Source: Oscillatoriaceae cyanobacterium Prado104
Lineage (GTDB): Bacteria > Cyanobacteriota > Cyanobacteriia > Cyanobacteriales > Microcoleaceae
DNA length: 64,000 nt
Direction: 5' to 3'
NCBI GenBank assembly: GCA_025454405.1
Contig: JALOON010000040.1
Coordinates: 47,734 to 111,733 of the forward strand
In this document: in pieces, positions 43,954-52,390 of the stretch
Numbering within the stretch: position 1 is the first letter of the stretch
Layout: each line of letters begins with the position of its first letter
Translations under genes and position numbers: made by a program
Notes under the pieces: model-generated
Seen by the model: only the letters and a program-made list of their open reading frames with translations
Databases searched by the model: none
Told to the model about the DNA's origin: nothing

Positions 43954-46900
43954 TTACCAAGGCGAACCGATCGTGGTAAAAGCGGCCCAATAATAAGGAT
44001 GCGACAAATTACGATCGCCCGCTTGGGCCAACTCCGCAGGTAACTGCAAAGCCCCATCGCTCCCCGTACCCTGCAAATAACCGTCTTGCAGGCGCACTTC
44101 CCCACGCAGCAAAGCCAACTGCGCTTGCCGCAAAGCTTCAGCCTTAATCGGTGCCGTGCGCAACTGCTGGTAAAACTCAGTCATCAGCCCCAAAGTACCA
44201 GAATCGCTGACATACCACAAACTCGCCACAGCCGATTTTACCCCGGCCTGAAAAGCCAGCCCCGCAAACCCCAATTCAGCCTGTTCGTCGCCCACCGCCG
44301 TAGTGCAAGCACTCAAAACCAACAACTCCACCTGCGGGTTGGATAACTTCAACTGATCCAACTGATCCAACCGCAACTTAGTATCCCAAAACTGAATGTA
44401 AGAATTCTCGGCCCCTCCCGGCTGAAAATCACCGTGAGTGGCTAAATGAATAATTTTGTACTGCGGTCGATCGCGCTGAGTTTTCAAATTTCCCAATGTA
44501 AATTTCTCGTTGAGAAAAGACGAACCTGGCCACAATTTGCCGACAATTGTTGATAATTCCAGCGGCACTGCTGGTAAAGGATTTTGATCGTATTTTTCGG
44601 GAAATTTCGACGCACCCATCGCCAAAACTTCAGCAGCTTTAACACCGGCATAGCGAGTATCTGTTAAACTCAAACTGGGAATCAGCGCCAAGCTGTACTT
44701 TTCTACTAAGAAGTTTTTGCCGTCAAACAAAGCAGCTAAAGGCAAAGTCCGCAAACCCGCATCCATCGAAAACACCAAAGTGTTAATCTTGTTAGCCTCC
44801 AATTCCGGTTGCAGTGGCGCGATCGACCACTGATAAAGCTGTTCGGCAGATTCCTTGTAATCCGTACTGTTCAATCTCTTCGGACTGCGCACCGCATTAG
44901 TAAACTCCCGAGCAACTTGCAGCACTGTTTCGCGGTTGACAGGTACGGTTTTAAAAATATTTTTGCCGTCAGGCAGCAGCAGCACTAATTCCAAACGATC
45001 GGCTTTTGCCCACACGTAAACAATTGCCGGTTTAACTCCTAAATGACTGACGCTGCTAAGAGTATCTCGAATGCTTTGCTGGGTGAACAGCGGTCGATCG
45101 AGATTTTTGCCAAAATAATTTTCAAATTCCCGCACCCGCGCCCGATCGTTTTGCTGCACCGCTTCGATGGGATTGATTTGCGAGATCGCGCTCGATCGAG
45201 CAATCTCCGGCACTCTGATATTTCCCGCCTTATGTGCGATTGTCACCGCGCCATTTTCTGCGCCGCCATTCGCGCTTGGAGCGTCTTTTGGCTGCGACGG
45301 CTGCACTAGCTCCGACCCCCCCGAGGTCTCGATCGAGCGCACCTCAGTCGCGCCAGCAGCAGTCTCTGGCGCGACATTTGCGGTACTGTTCTTAACTTCC
45401 GAACCTGCGGGGACGAGAGTTAACCGAGTCACGCCGGAAGTTTCGGTCAATTTCAATTCCACGCTTTGGGACGCGGGACTAGGCACTACAGCGATCGAAC
45501 TGCTAGTACCGCCGTTCGCCTGAGCATTTGCCGTCCCAAAGGGATTCAGAGTGCAGTTTCCCGATTTGCAAGTGCTTTGCACCAGCGTCAGCGAACCCGA
45601 TCGATCGCGCCCGTCTGTGGAAATGCTGGTAGCGCGATCGGCCTCTGTTCCGGTTCCCGTTACCCGAAACGCGCCCCCAGCAGCAATTTCCACATCGCCG
45701 CCCGTATTGCCGCGGGCTTTGATCGAGGTGACTTCAATATCTTTTTGCCCGGTAAGCGTGCTCGAACCTGCATTGCCCGATTGCGAACTCGAATTGATGA
45801 CCCCCGTACCGATCCTGCCCGATGCTGAAATCGAAATATCTCCGCCACCGCTGGCACCAAAAGCGTTAACGTTGCCGGATACCACCGCCCCGGCACTGCG
45901 GATGCTGATATCGCCCGCTTCCCCGTTTGGCGTGCGGGAAGACAGCGTGCCGGTGGTAACGCTGCCCCGACTGCTAGTAATGTTAATCCCTGCCGTCGAG
46001 GTAACGTCGCCGACGCTGACGCTACCGCCGATCAGAGTAATTGCAGCGTTATCCGTACCCGCGATCGCGCCCGTACCCGCGATCGTACCCGTTCCCGCAG
46101 GCGATTGAATTGTCGTCGGGTCTTGAAATGTGACTGTCGGAGGGGCAATAGTTATCGTACCGCTACCGTCACTGCGCCCGATCGCGATCGAACTAAACCC
46201 GTTGCGCAGCGCATTCAATTCTGCTGCCGTCAAGTCCAATGCCTCGGTGTTGCCAGGACTGTTAATCGTAATGTCTTGCCGCGGATCTGCTGGTTGCAGC
46301 ACCAAATTGCCGTTGCTGGATACTGAATTGCGAGCGCCTGTCAAGTCTATTTCGCTACCTGTCAGGGTGATATTTCCCCCCGTGCCGCCTCCTGCTTCGA
46401 TCGCGCCGACACTCACGCCGCCTCTGCCCGTCAGCGTTACGTTGCCGGGCCGTTCGCCCCTAGTGTCGATCGAGCCAGCCGTCACCTTTCCTGCTGCTGT
46501 AATGCTGACATCTCCCGTCGCTGCTGGGATGCTTGCGGAATTTTGCTGGGAATTGTTGGGGGCTGCCGTTCCTGTATGTAGCTGACCGGTGGTAATATCG
46601 CCGCTGTTGCTGGCAAGGCGAATTTCCTGCCCTTTGGTAGAAATATTGCCGGTTCTGATATTGCCGTCAGCTTTCAGGGTAATTGAGGCATTGTCAGCCC
46701 CTGTCAGCGATCGAGTTGTGGTTATCGTTCCCGAGTTGGCGGGCGATTGCAGAGTTAGCGGGTCGTAAGCAGTAAAATCATTGGCGATCAGGATCGCACC
46801 GGTACCGTTATTGCGCCCGATCGTAATGCCAGCAAAGCCATTTTGCAAGGATTCCAACTCGCTTGCTGTCAAATTTAAAAAAGTATTGGTTCCGATATCG

Positions 46901-49023
46901 CCCGTACTGCCGATCGCAATATTTTGCCCCGGATTCCCCGGTTGCAAAACTAAAAATCCGCTGCCGCTAATGGAATTGCTGCCGCCTTTCAAATCTATTT
47001 CATTGCCTGTTAACAGAATGTTTCCCGAACCCGCTGTTACAGAGCCAGCTTCTAAACGATTTTGCGCGTTTAAAATAATATTTCCCCTGGCTGAATCCCC
47101 GCTGGCATCAATTTTTTCTGCTGCCAGGTTCAGCCCTTCGAGCAAAATATTGCCGCTGGTGCCGCTGCGGGAATTCGATGAAGAAATACTGCTAGCTGCC
47201 GTCGATTCTTGACTGGTAAGGATAATGTTTCCGCCGTTACTAGATAAATTGCCAGTCGTAATTTGGTAGCCAGAAATCGATATTGCCCCGCCATTCGTGC
47301 TAATTGTATCTTTAACATTCATTGAAAAAGCGCCCGCACCGCTGCGATCGGCATCGGCTTTAAAAATAATTGAACCTGTTGTTGCTTGAAAGCTTAACTG
47401 ACCGTCAGCCAAATCGGCTATTTTAATATCGTTAAGTGCTTCCAATAGGACATTGGCGGTTGCCGACATACTTTCCAAAGACCGCGCTGAAATTGTCAGA
47501 GATTCGCCGGAACTATTTGACTGTTTTGTTTGATTTCCTGTTGCTAAAATACTGCTGTTGGCAGGCAGTGAATTGTCCTGAGTTGGTTCTGAATCGGTAA
47601 TTAAAATATTTTCCGGGTCGATCAGCAAAGTTCCCAAGCCGTTGGTGCCGCTGGTATCGACAGTACCGCTAAAAATCAGGCTTTGTTTGCCGGAAACTTC
47701 CACAAATCCGCCCGTACCGCCGCCGCTGTTGGCCGCTGCGGAAACGCCTCTAGCGCTGATGCTGCCGAGAAATGCTGCGGTGTTGTCGGCCCAGATTACC
47801 ACATTACCGCCGTTACCTTCTTTGGTGGCATCCGCCGCGATCGTACTTGTGCCATCTACATAAGTTACGGACGCATTCGGCACTGTACCCGCGCCCCGGT
47901 AATCTCCTCCGACTCGCACTGTCCCGCCGCCGTCGGGTCCGTTTGCCTCGATCCGAGATCCCACCAGCCCTACCTTATCTCCCAGCACGTTAACAGTGCC
48001 TCCCGTACCGGCCGTTGCAGAAACTCGGGCAGTACCCGATACAATAGCAGTTGCCGGGGCGATCGGGATTGTACCATCGACAGTGCGATCGCCCGTCAGT
48101 ACAAGTTCGCCTCGATCGTTCGCAGTTATACCCGTAGCGTGTTCGACTCCGGCACCTGCCAGCAGTCGCGGCAGCGTCAGGGGAGAAAAGGGCAAAGTCG
48201 CATCGCCGGATTGTTGCCTGGAGGGGGAAACTTCTAAATTCAGCAGCAGTCCGTTTTGACTCAACCGCACCAGATGTTCTCCCGGCACTGCAGCGACGGT
48301 AATTTGCCCGCCGGGGGCTGAAAGTTCTCCCGTACTGATAACTGTCCCGCCCAGCAAAGTTAAATTTTCTCCGCTATTGACTGCCAGTTCGCCCGCATTG
48401 ACAATACTCCCCGGCTGTGGGCCAAAAGCAAAAACATTGGGACTTCCTACTAAGGAAGCGTAGTCGTTGGTGCCCGTACTGCTGAACCAGCGGTTGTCAA
48501 AACCGATACCGCTAGCGGTGGCAGCCAAAAAAGATCCGGATACGTCGAGTCGCGCATTATTGCCGAAAATAATGCCGGCGGGGTTGATTAAAAATAGATT
48601 GGCATTGCCGCCGCTAACTTGAATCAAACCATTAATTAATGAAGCGTCGCCGCCGACAACGCGGCCGAGGATATTTTGAACCGTCGGGTTTGAAATAAAG
48701 TTAGCAGTGTCGCCGGCATTAAGATTGAAGCGAGTAAAACTGTGGAATAAATTTGCACCATCTCTGGAGGTAGTGCCGCCGGTGATGTCGTAGCGAGTTT
48801 GCAGTCCGGTTTGAGGACCTGGGGTAATGGCGGTACCGGTGCCGTCGGGGGCCGATACTATAGATTGTGCCGCAGCAATTTGAGATTGGCGGTAAATTGC
48901 CACGATCGACCATCTGCTGCTGTTTGGTTGTAAAACCAGCAGGTGAGGGAAACAATCTAACATCCAAAATCCGGCAATGGGAATTGCTGCGAGTACCGAT
49001 CGCACAGCACGTTTTGCATTCAT
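43954..49023 (-). CDS. TpsA-like exoprotein with CHAT peptidase domain
   Basis: The 1689-residue protein begins with a hydrophobic signal region and a filamentous-haemagglutinin N-terminal (TPS secretion) domain, with NPAGIIFG and NLFLINPAG near residues 155-165. The middle is a long repetitive beta-helix, including two related blocks of about 150 residues (GNEIDLKGGSNS and GSEIDLTGARNS). The last 300 residues form a CHAT domain: catalytic His in HLATHGDF (about residue 1530) and Cys in LSACTTAVG (about residue 1573), both in place. CHAT is a caspase-like cysteine peptidase fold. The partner TpsB transporter is not in the window. A secreted fibre carrying an active-looking peptidase is the implication. 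Start ATG complementary to 49021-49023. Confidence 0.92.
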   Translation of the reverse strand: MNAKRAVRSVLAAIPIAGFWMLDCFPHLLVLQPNSSRWSIVAIYRQSQIAAAQSIVSAPDGTGTAITPGPQTGLQTRYDITGGTTSRDGANLFHSFTRFNLNAGDTANFISNPTVQNILGRVVGGDASLINGLIQVSGGNANLFLINPAGIIFGNNARLDVSGSFLAATASGIGFDNRWFSSTGTNDYASLVGSPNVFAFGPQPGSIVNAGELAVNSGENLTLLGGTVISTGELSAPGGQITVAAVPGEHLVRLSQNGLLLNLEVSPSRQQSGDATLPFSPLTLPRLLAGAGVEHATGITANDRGELVLTGDRTVDGTIPIAPATAIVSGTARVSATAGTGGTVNVLGDKVGLVGSRIEANGPDGGGTVRVGGDYRGAGTVPNASVTYVDGTSTIAADATKEGNGGNVVIWADNTAAFLGSISARGVSAAANSGGGTGGFVEVSGKQSLIFSGTVDTSGTNGLGTLLIDPENILITDSEPTQDNSLPANSSILATGNQTKQSNSSGESLTISARSLESMSATANVLLEALNDIKIADLADGQLSFQATTGSIIFKADADRSGAGAFSMNVKDTISTNGGAISISGYQITTGNLSSNGGNIILTSQESTAASSISSSNSRSGTSGNILLEGLNLAAEKIDASGDSARGNIILNAQNRLEAGSVTAGSGNILLTGNEIDLKGGSNSISGSGFLVLQPGNPGQNIAIGSTGDIGTNTFLNLTASELESLQNGFAGITIGRNNGTGAILIANDFTAYDPLTLQSPANSGTITTTRSLTGADNASITLKADGNIRTGNISTKGQEIRLASNSGDITTGQLHTGTAAPNNSQQNSASIPAATGDVSITAAGKVTAGSIDTRGERPGNVTLTGRGGVSVGAIEAGGGTGGNITLTGSEIDLTGARNSVSSNGNLVLQPADPRQDITINSPGNTEALDLTAAELNALRNGFSSIAIGRSDGSGTITIAPPTVTFQDPTTIQSPAGTGTIAGTGAIAGTDNAAITLIGGSVSVGDVTSTAGINITSSRGSVTTGTLSSRTPNGEAGDISIRSAGAVVSGNVNAFGASGGGDISISASGRIGTGVINSSSQSGNAGSSTLTGQKDIEVTSIKARGNTGGDVEIAAGGAFRVTGTGTEADRATSISTDGRDRSGSLTLVQSTCKSGNCTLNPFGTANAQANGGTSSSIAVVPSPASQSVELKLTETSGVTRLTLVPAGSEVKNSTANVAPETAAGATEVRSIETSGGSELVQPSQPKDAPSANGGAENGAVTIAHKAGNIRVPEIARSSAISQINPIEAVQQNDRARVREFENYFGKNLDRPLFTQQSIRDTLSSVSHLGVKPAIVYVWAKADRLELVLLLPDGKNIFKTVPVNRETVLQVAREFTNAVRSPKRLNSTDYKESAEQLYQWSIAPLQPELEANKINTLVFSMDAGLRTLPLAALFDGKNFLVEKYSLALIPSLSLTDTRYAGVKAAEVLAMGASKFPEKYDQNPLPAVPLELSTIVGKLWPGSSFLNEKFTLGNLKTQRDRPQYKIIHLATHGDFQPGGAENSYIQFWDTKLRLDQLDQLKLSNPQVELLVLSACTTAVGDEQAELGFAGLAFQAGVKSAVASLWYVSDSGTLGLMTEFYQQLRTAPIKAEALRQAQLALLRGEVRLQDGYLQGTGSDGALQLPAELAQAGDRNLSHPYYWAAFTTIGSPW

Positions 49024-49325
49024 GAAGTTTGCCTCGATTTAGACTTTTATGGGAGTTTAAATTTGAGATTTTTAGTAAGAAAGAGCCTCGCGCACCCCAA
49101 TCCTCACAATTCCTAATGCTGGCCCCCGATCGCAAATCTCAAATTTCCAGTCTAATTGTATTGTGCCACCAACATAGCAAAAACTCGCTGTCAGTGTCTA
49201 ACATTACAAATCAAAGGCTAAAAAGTTAAAACAGGTTAAACAGTTGATAGCGGACGGTTGACTGTTGAGGGCGATAAGTCCACCTAATTAAACGAAGGAG
49301 CCGAATGGTCTAAAAGCTTACTGAC
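49024..49325. other. Divergent spacer between exoprotein and coaE genes
   Basis: About 300 bp with no recognised gene; must contain the promoters for the leftward exoprotein gene and the rightward coaE. A 66-codon plus-strand frame at 49029-49229 has no family resemblance and is not accepted. Confidence 0.45.
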
Positions 49326-49379
49326 TTCTTCCTTCTTCCTTCTTCCTTCTTCCTTCTTCCTTCTTCCTTCTTCCTTCTT
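49326..49379. repeat. CTTCTTC microsatellite before coaE
   Basis: Seven or eight 7-bp units (complement of GAAGGAA) fill the space directly before coaE, leaving three bases (49380-49382) to the ATG. No ribosome binding site can be placed within it. Confidence 0.8.
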
Positions 49380-49382
49380 ATT

Positions 49383-50030
49383 ATGAGCGATCGAATTGTG
49401 CGTGTCATAGGTTTGACTGGAGGCATCGCTACCGGTAAAACGACGGTATCTAATTATCTGGCCGATCGATATCATTTTCCCGTTTTAGATGCCGATGTTT
49501 ATGCTCGCGAAGCGGTGCAACCCGGTTCGCCGATCCTGGATGCTATTGTAGAACGCTACGGTCCCCATATTCTGCTCTCCGACGGCAATTTGAATCGGGC
49601 TGAGTTGGGAAATATTGTTTTTAATAATTTAGCTGACCGGCAGTGGCTGGAACAATTGATTCATCCTTACGTCCGCCAGTGCTTAGTGGCAGGAATTCAA
49701 AGCTGCATTTCTCGATGTAGCTCGGTGTCAAACGATACAGTGACTGTAATTTTAGCAGTGCCACTGTTGTTTGAAGCTAAGATGGCCGACTTGTGCACGG
49801 AGATTTGGGTGGTATACTGTTCGCCTGCGGTACAGTTAGAACGGTTGATGCAGCGAGATAATTTGAGTTTCGATCGAGCTAACGCCCGCATTAATACTCA
49901 GTTGCCACTCGCTCAAAAGTGCCAACAAGCTGATGTTGTTTTGGACAACTCGTCAACCCTCGACTCGCTATTGAGACAAGTAGATTTACTCTGTTTCAGC
50001 AGGGAGAGTCAAGCGGAAAGCAGCGCTTAA
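49383..50030 (+). CDS. coaE: Dephospho-CoA kinase
   Basis: CoaE phosphorylates dephospho-CoA in the last step of coenzyme A synthesis. The P-loop GLTGGIATGKTT is at residues 10-21, the DADVYAREAV acceptor-binding region follows and the LID-like QRDNLSFDRANARI motif is near residue 160. Length 215 is close to the usual 200. The ATG at 49383 lies directly after the microsatellite; the family N-terminus (MSDRIVRVIGLTGG) matches it. No gene overlaps it on the same strand. Confidence 0.95.
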   Translation: MSDRIVRVIGLTGGIATGKTTVSNYLADRYHFPVLDADVYAREAVQPGSPILDAIVERYGPHILLSDGNLNRAELGNIVFNNLADRQWLEQLIHPYVRQCLVAGIQSCISRCSSVSNDTVTVILAVPLLFEAKMADLCTEIWVVYCSPAVQLERLMQRDNLSFDRANARINTQLPLAQKCQQADVVLDNSSTLDSLLRQVDLLCFSRESQAESSA

Positions 50031-50472
50031 CACCTTTAGCAAGAATTGATGAAATTAATCTGAAGAACTATAAATTAGTATAAAATTAGGCGAAGCATTG
50101 GGGGAAATAAAAAGATAAAAATGTCCGATATGTACGCTAGCAAATATTTATGAAGAGAATCTGAAGAAATCAAAAAAATTTTACTGTGCTTGATAATGTG
50201 CGGTGTTTGCTACCACCTGTTTGAAGGGATTTCCCACGGGATTCCGGATGTTAAATTTGACCGATCGTGAGGTTGCACAACTTATCCAGCAAGGCTTGCA
50301 GCAGTTTTAGTCGAGCGAATCGAGGGGTGAGACCCCCTGATAAATAAGGCTAAATTCAAGTTGCGGATTCGATCGAATAGCAGTTAGTTGTTTTTGCGAA
50401 AATTCCATTTTTTACCCTGATAGCAGATGAGAGGCTGCGTATCAAGAAGTGGAAACTACGAGGCTAAACTTT
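50031..50472. other. Spacer without confident genes
   Basis: About 440 bp. A 40-codon stretch at 50197 (MCGVCYHLFEGISHG...) and a 20-codon stretch at 50249 are too short to judge; neither matches a family. A small palindrome-like GGGGTGAGACCCCC (50323-50337) is visible. Confidence 0.4.
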
Positions 50473-50679
50473 ATGATTCGCGTTTACTCTTCACTCCTGC
50501 TGTCAAGCTTGCTGTTGAGCGGAACTTCCGTACAAGCTCAGAATTTAGAAACTCGATCGACCTTGTTCTCTCAAGACGCATCTGTTTCTGAATTTTCAAC
50601 AGCCATACCTGAAAGTCAGACATTTTATTCAGATAGCAGCGATCGAGATAAATTGCCGGAACGAGGAAGCGGGCGATAA
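50473..50679 (+). CDS. Small secreted protein
   Basis: The ATG at 50473 gives 68 residues: a basic start, a hydrophobic run (SSLLLSSLLLSG) and a signal-peptidase-like site after Val-Gln-Ala, then a Ser/Thr-rich, charged tail ending in DRDKLPERGSGR. An upstream in-frame GTG (50449) would add eight residues. It has the makeup of a small cyanobacterial exported protein, with no recognised family. Located 195 bp before a second small exported protein. Confidence 0.5.
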   Translation: MIRVYSSLLLSSLLLSGTSVQAQNLETRSTLFSQDASVSEFSTAIPESQTFYSDSSDRDKLPERGSGR

Positions 50680-50873
50680 CTTCCAACAATATCTATTGTC
50701 GAAGGCAAACCGAAAATAGTTTACCGAATCCCTCGGATATTTTTAGTGATTTGTTGCGAGGCAATAGTTAATAAATGGCGCATTTTTGAACTAAGTAAGT
50801 ACCGCAATTAGTTCCGGATATGCCAAGTAAAAACCCGTATTCGTGAGTAGAAACTCTGAGAATAAATTTCATC

Positions 50874-51104
50874 ATGTATACTCCTGTTAAATTAATTTGC
50901 TTGAGTACCCTACTGACTGTCGCCCCCATGCTTCCTCAAACAATCGATCGGGCTGCTGTAGGGGAATACCAGTTCGACGATTCCCAACAACAGCTACTAG
51001 CTAAAAAAGACAGCAAAAAAGACCAGTGTGGTTCCTCGCCGACACCGGGATGTTCTCGCCGAGATCATTCAAGTAAAAAATCGCAACACTTTGCGATTGT
51101 ATGA
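50874..51104 (+). CDS. Small secreted protein, cysteine pair
   Basis: A 76-residue protein with a signal peptide (residues about 5-25) and a hydrophilic remainder with two Cys in DQCGSSPTPGC, which may form a disulfide, and a Lys/Asp-rich tail. The family is not recognised. The next upstream gene is also a small exported protein, though they share no sequence similarity beyond export. ATG at 50874 follows ATTTCATC without a clear ribosome binding site. Confidence 0.5.
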   Translation: MYTPVKLICLSTLLTVAPMLPQTIDRAAVGEYQFDDSQQQLLAKKDSKKDQCGSSPTPGCSRRDHSSKKSQHFAIV

Positions 51105-51146
51105 GAAACTTAATGGTTGTGGGTTGTTGTTTGTCTGTTAGGGATA

Positions 51147-51326
51147 AAGGGAATAGGGAATAGGGAACAGGGAATAGGGAATAGGGAATAGGGAATAGGG
51201 AACAGGGAACAGGGAATAGGGAACAGGGAACAGGGAATAGGGAACAGGGAACAGGGAATAGGGAACAGGGAACAGGGAATAGGGAACAGGGAACAAAAAA
51301 TTTACAATTTAAATGCGAAATAGCTT
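51147..51326 (+). repeat. GGGAAYA tandem array with conserved tail
   Basis: About 21 units of GGGAATA or GGGAACA (51147-51295) are followed by AAATTTACAATTTAAATGCG and AAATAGCTT, the tail also seen after the shorter array at 19998-20070. Same strand and order as that copy. Confidence 0.85.
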
Positions 51327-51372
51327 AGAATAGAAACAAGTCTGTTTTTTCTAATATTGGTTCGCTGGCGTC

Positions 51373-52125
51373 GTGACACCGAATTTTCCTGGAATAAACC
51401 CTTATCTTGAAAACCCGTCCTTATGGTCAGAAGTTCACTCGTGGCTGATAGTTGAGTTGGCGCGATCGCTCAATCCCCTCATCGTACCAAAGTATCGGGC
51501 TGCTGTGGAGAAACGGCTTTACCTAGATGCTGTATCGATCGGCATCCCAGATGTCTCAGTTTTTCACAAAAACCCTGAGGTCGATCGAGGTTCAGCAGTA
51601 AAAACAGAGGTTTTAAGCAAGCCGATACGAGTCACATTACCTCACAATGAAGAAATCACCGAACGCTATCTGGAAATTCGGGAAGTTAAGACGGGAAAAG
51701 TAGTAACAGTCGTGGAAGTTCTGTCGCCCAAGAACAAACGAGTCGGTGAAGGTAGAGACAAGTATCTCACCAAGCGACAAAAAGTTTTGAACAGCGCTAC
51801 AAACTTGGTGGAAATCGATCTGCTAAGAACGGGAAAATATATGCCGGTGGTCCAAGCAATTCGATCGGACTACCGCATTTTAGTTAGTCGGGCAAATCTC
51901 CGTCCCGAAGCTGAACTTTATCCGTTTAACCTGCGAGAATCGATTCCCCAATTCTTGCTGCCTTTGCAGTCAGGAGATCGAGAACCTGTTGTAGATTTAT
52001 TTGAAGTTTTAAGACAAGTTTACCAAGAAGCAGCTTTAGATATGGCGATCGACTATTCCGTGCAACCTGTCCCACCGCTAAACGAGAACGATTTTGAGTG
52101 GGTGCGATCGTTACAAGAATTTTAG
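51373..52125 (+). CDS. DUF4058 family protein
   Basis: The 250-residue protein begins MTPNFPGINPYLENPSLW (start GTG at 51373), which is the DUF4058 signature, continues with a conserved EVLSPKNKRVGEGRDKYLTKR block and ends in LYFPFNL and PEDPV-like segments found in the family. DUF4058 is almost confined to cyanobacteria and has no known function; its fold is thought to resemble PD-(D/E)XK proteins because of ExV-EVLSP pairs, but I cannot support catalytic claims here. Complete, monocistronic. Confidence 0.85.
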   Translation: MTPNFPGINPYLENPSLWSEVHSWLIVELARSLNPLIVPKYRAAVEKRLYLDAVSIGIPDVSVFHKNPEVDRGSAVKTEVLSKPIRVTLPHNEEITERYLEIREVKTGKVVTVVEVLSPKNKRVGEGRDKYLTKRQKVLNSATNLVEIDLLRTGKYMPVVQAIRSDYRILVSRANLRPEAELYPFNLRESIPQFLLPLQSGDREPVVDLFEVLRQVYQEAALDMAIDYSVQPVPPLNENDFEWVRSLQEF

Positions 52126-52175
52126 GACAGCCAGAACCTCGGTTCTTGATGACAATACAGCAGATCGACGATCGA

Positions 52176-52309
52176 TTACTCCCTTCCCACCTGAAGAATT
52201 TGTATTGAATGAACCGCTTTCGACGCAGTAGGCGAAGCCTTAGAGTAGGGTAGAACGCGAAGAGAAGAAGCAGAAAGAAGTACATAGTCTTTTAGTGGGA
52301 AGGGAGTAA
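52176..52309. mobile_element. 134-bp element with 15-bp terminal inverted repeats
   Basis: TTACTCCCTTCCCAC (52176-52190) and GTGGGAAGGGAGTAA (52295-52309) are perfect complements at the ends. The interior includes CTGAAGAATTTGTATTGAATG, partly matched (inverted) at 62529-62576. Without coding capacity, it looks like a miniature transposable element or a dispersed repeat. Confidence 0.6.
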
Positions 52310-52371
52310 GTTCGTAGTGCGGACTAAAGTCCGCTGCATTTTGCGGACTGAAGTCCGCACTACGAACCTTA
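52310..52371. repeat. GTAGTGCGGACTnAAGTCCGC inverted repeat pair
   Basis: TTCGTAGTGCGGACT and its complement face each other around the centre at 52340, with AAGTCCGC between. The stem could act as a bidirectional terminator between the convergent DUF4058 and tldD genes. Variants occur at 15.4 kb, 42.9 kb, 59.9 kb and 62.6 kb. Confidence 0.7.
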
Positions 52372-52390
52372 AAAAACCCGGTTTCTTGCC

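Noticed and set aside
44086..48259. Several long plus-strand frames opposite the exoprotein gene
   Set aside because: They are antisense to a repetitive, alanine/glycine-rich coding sequence that lacks stops by composition; no family resemblance or start signals.
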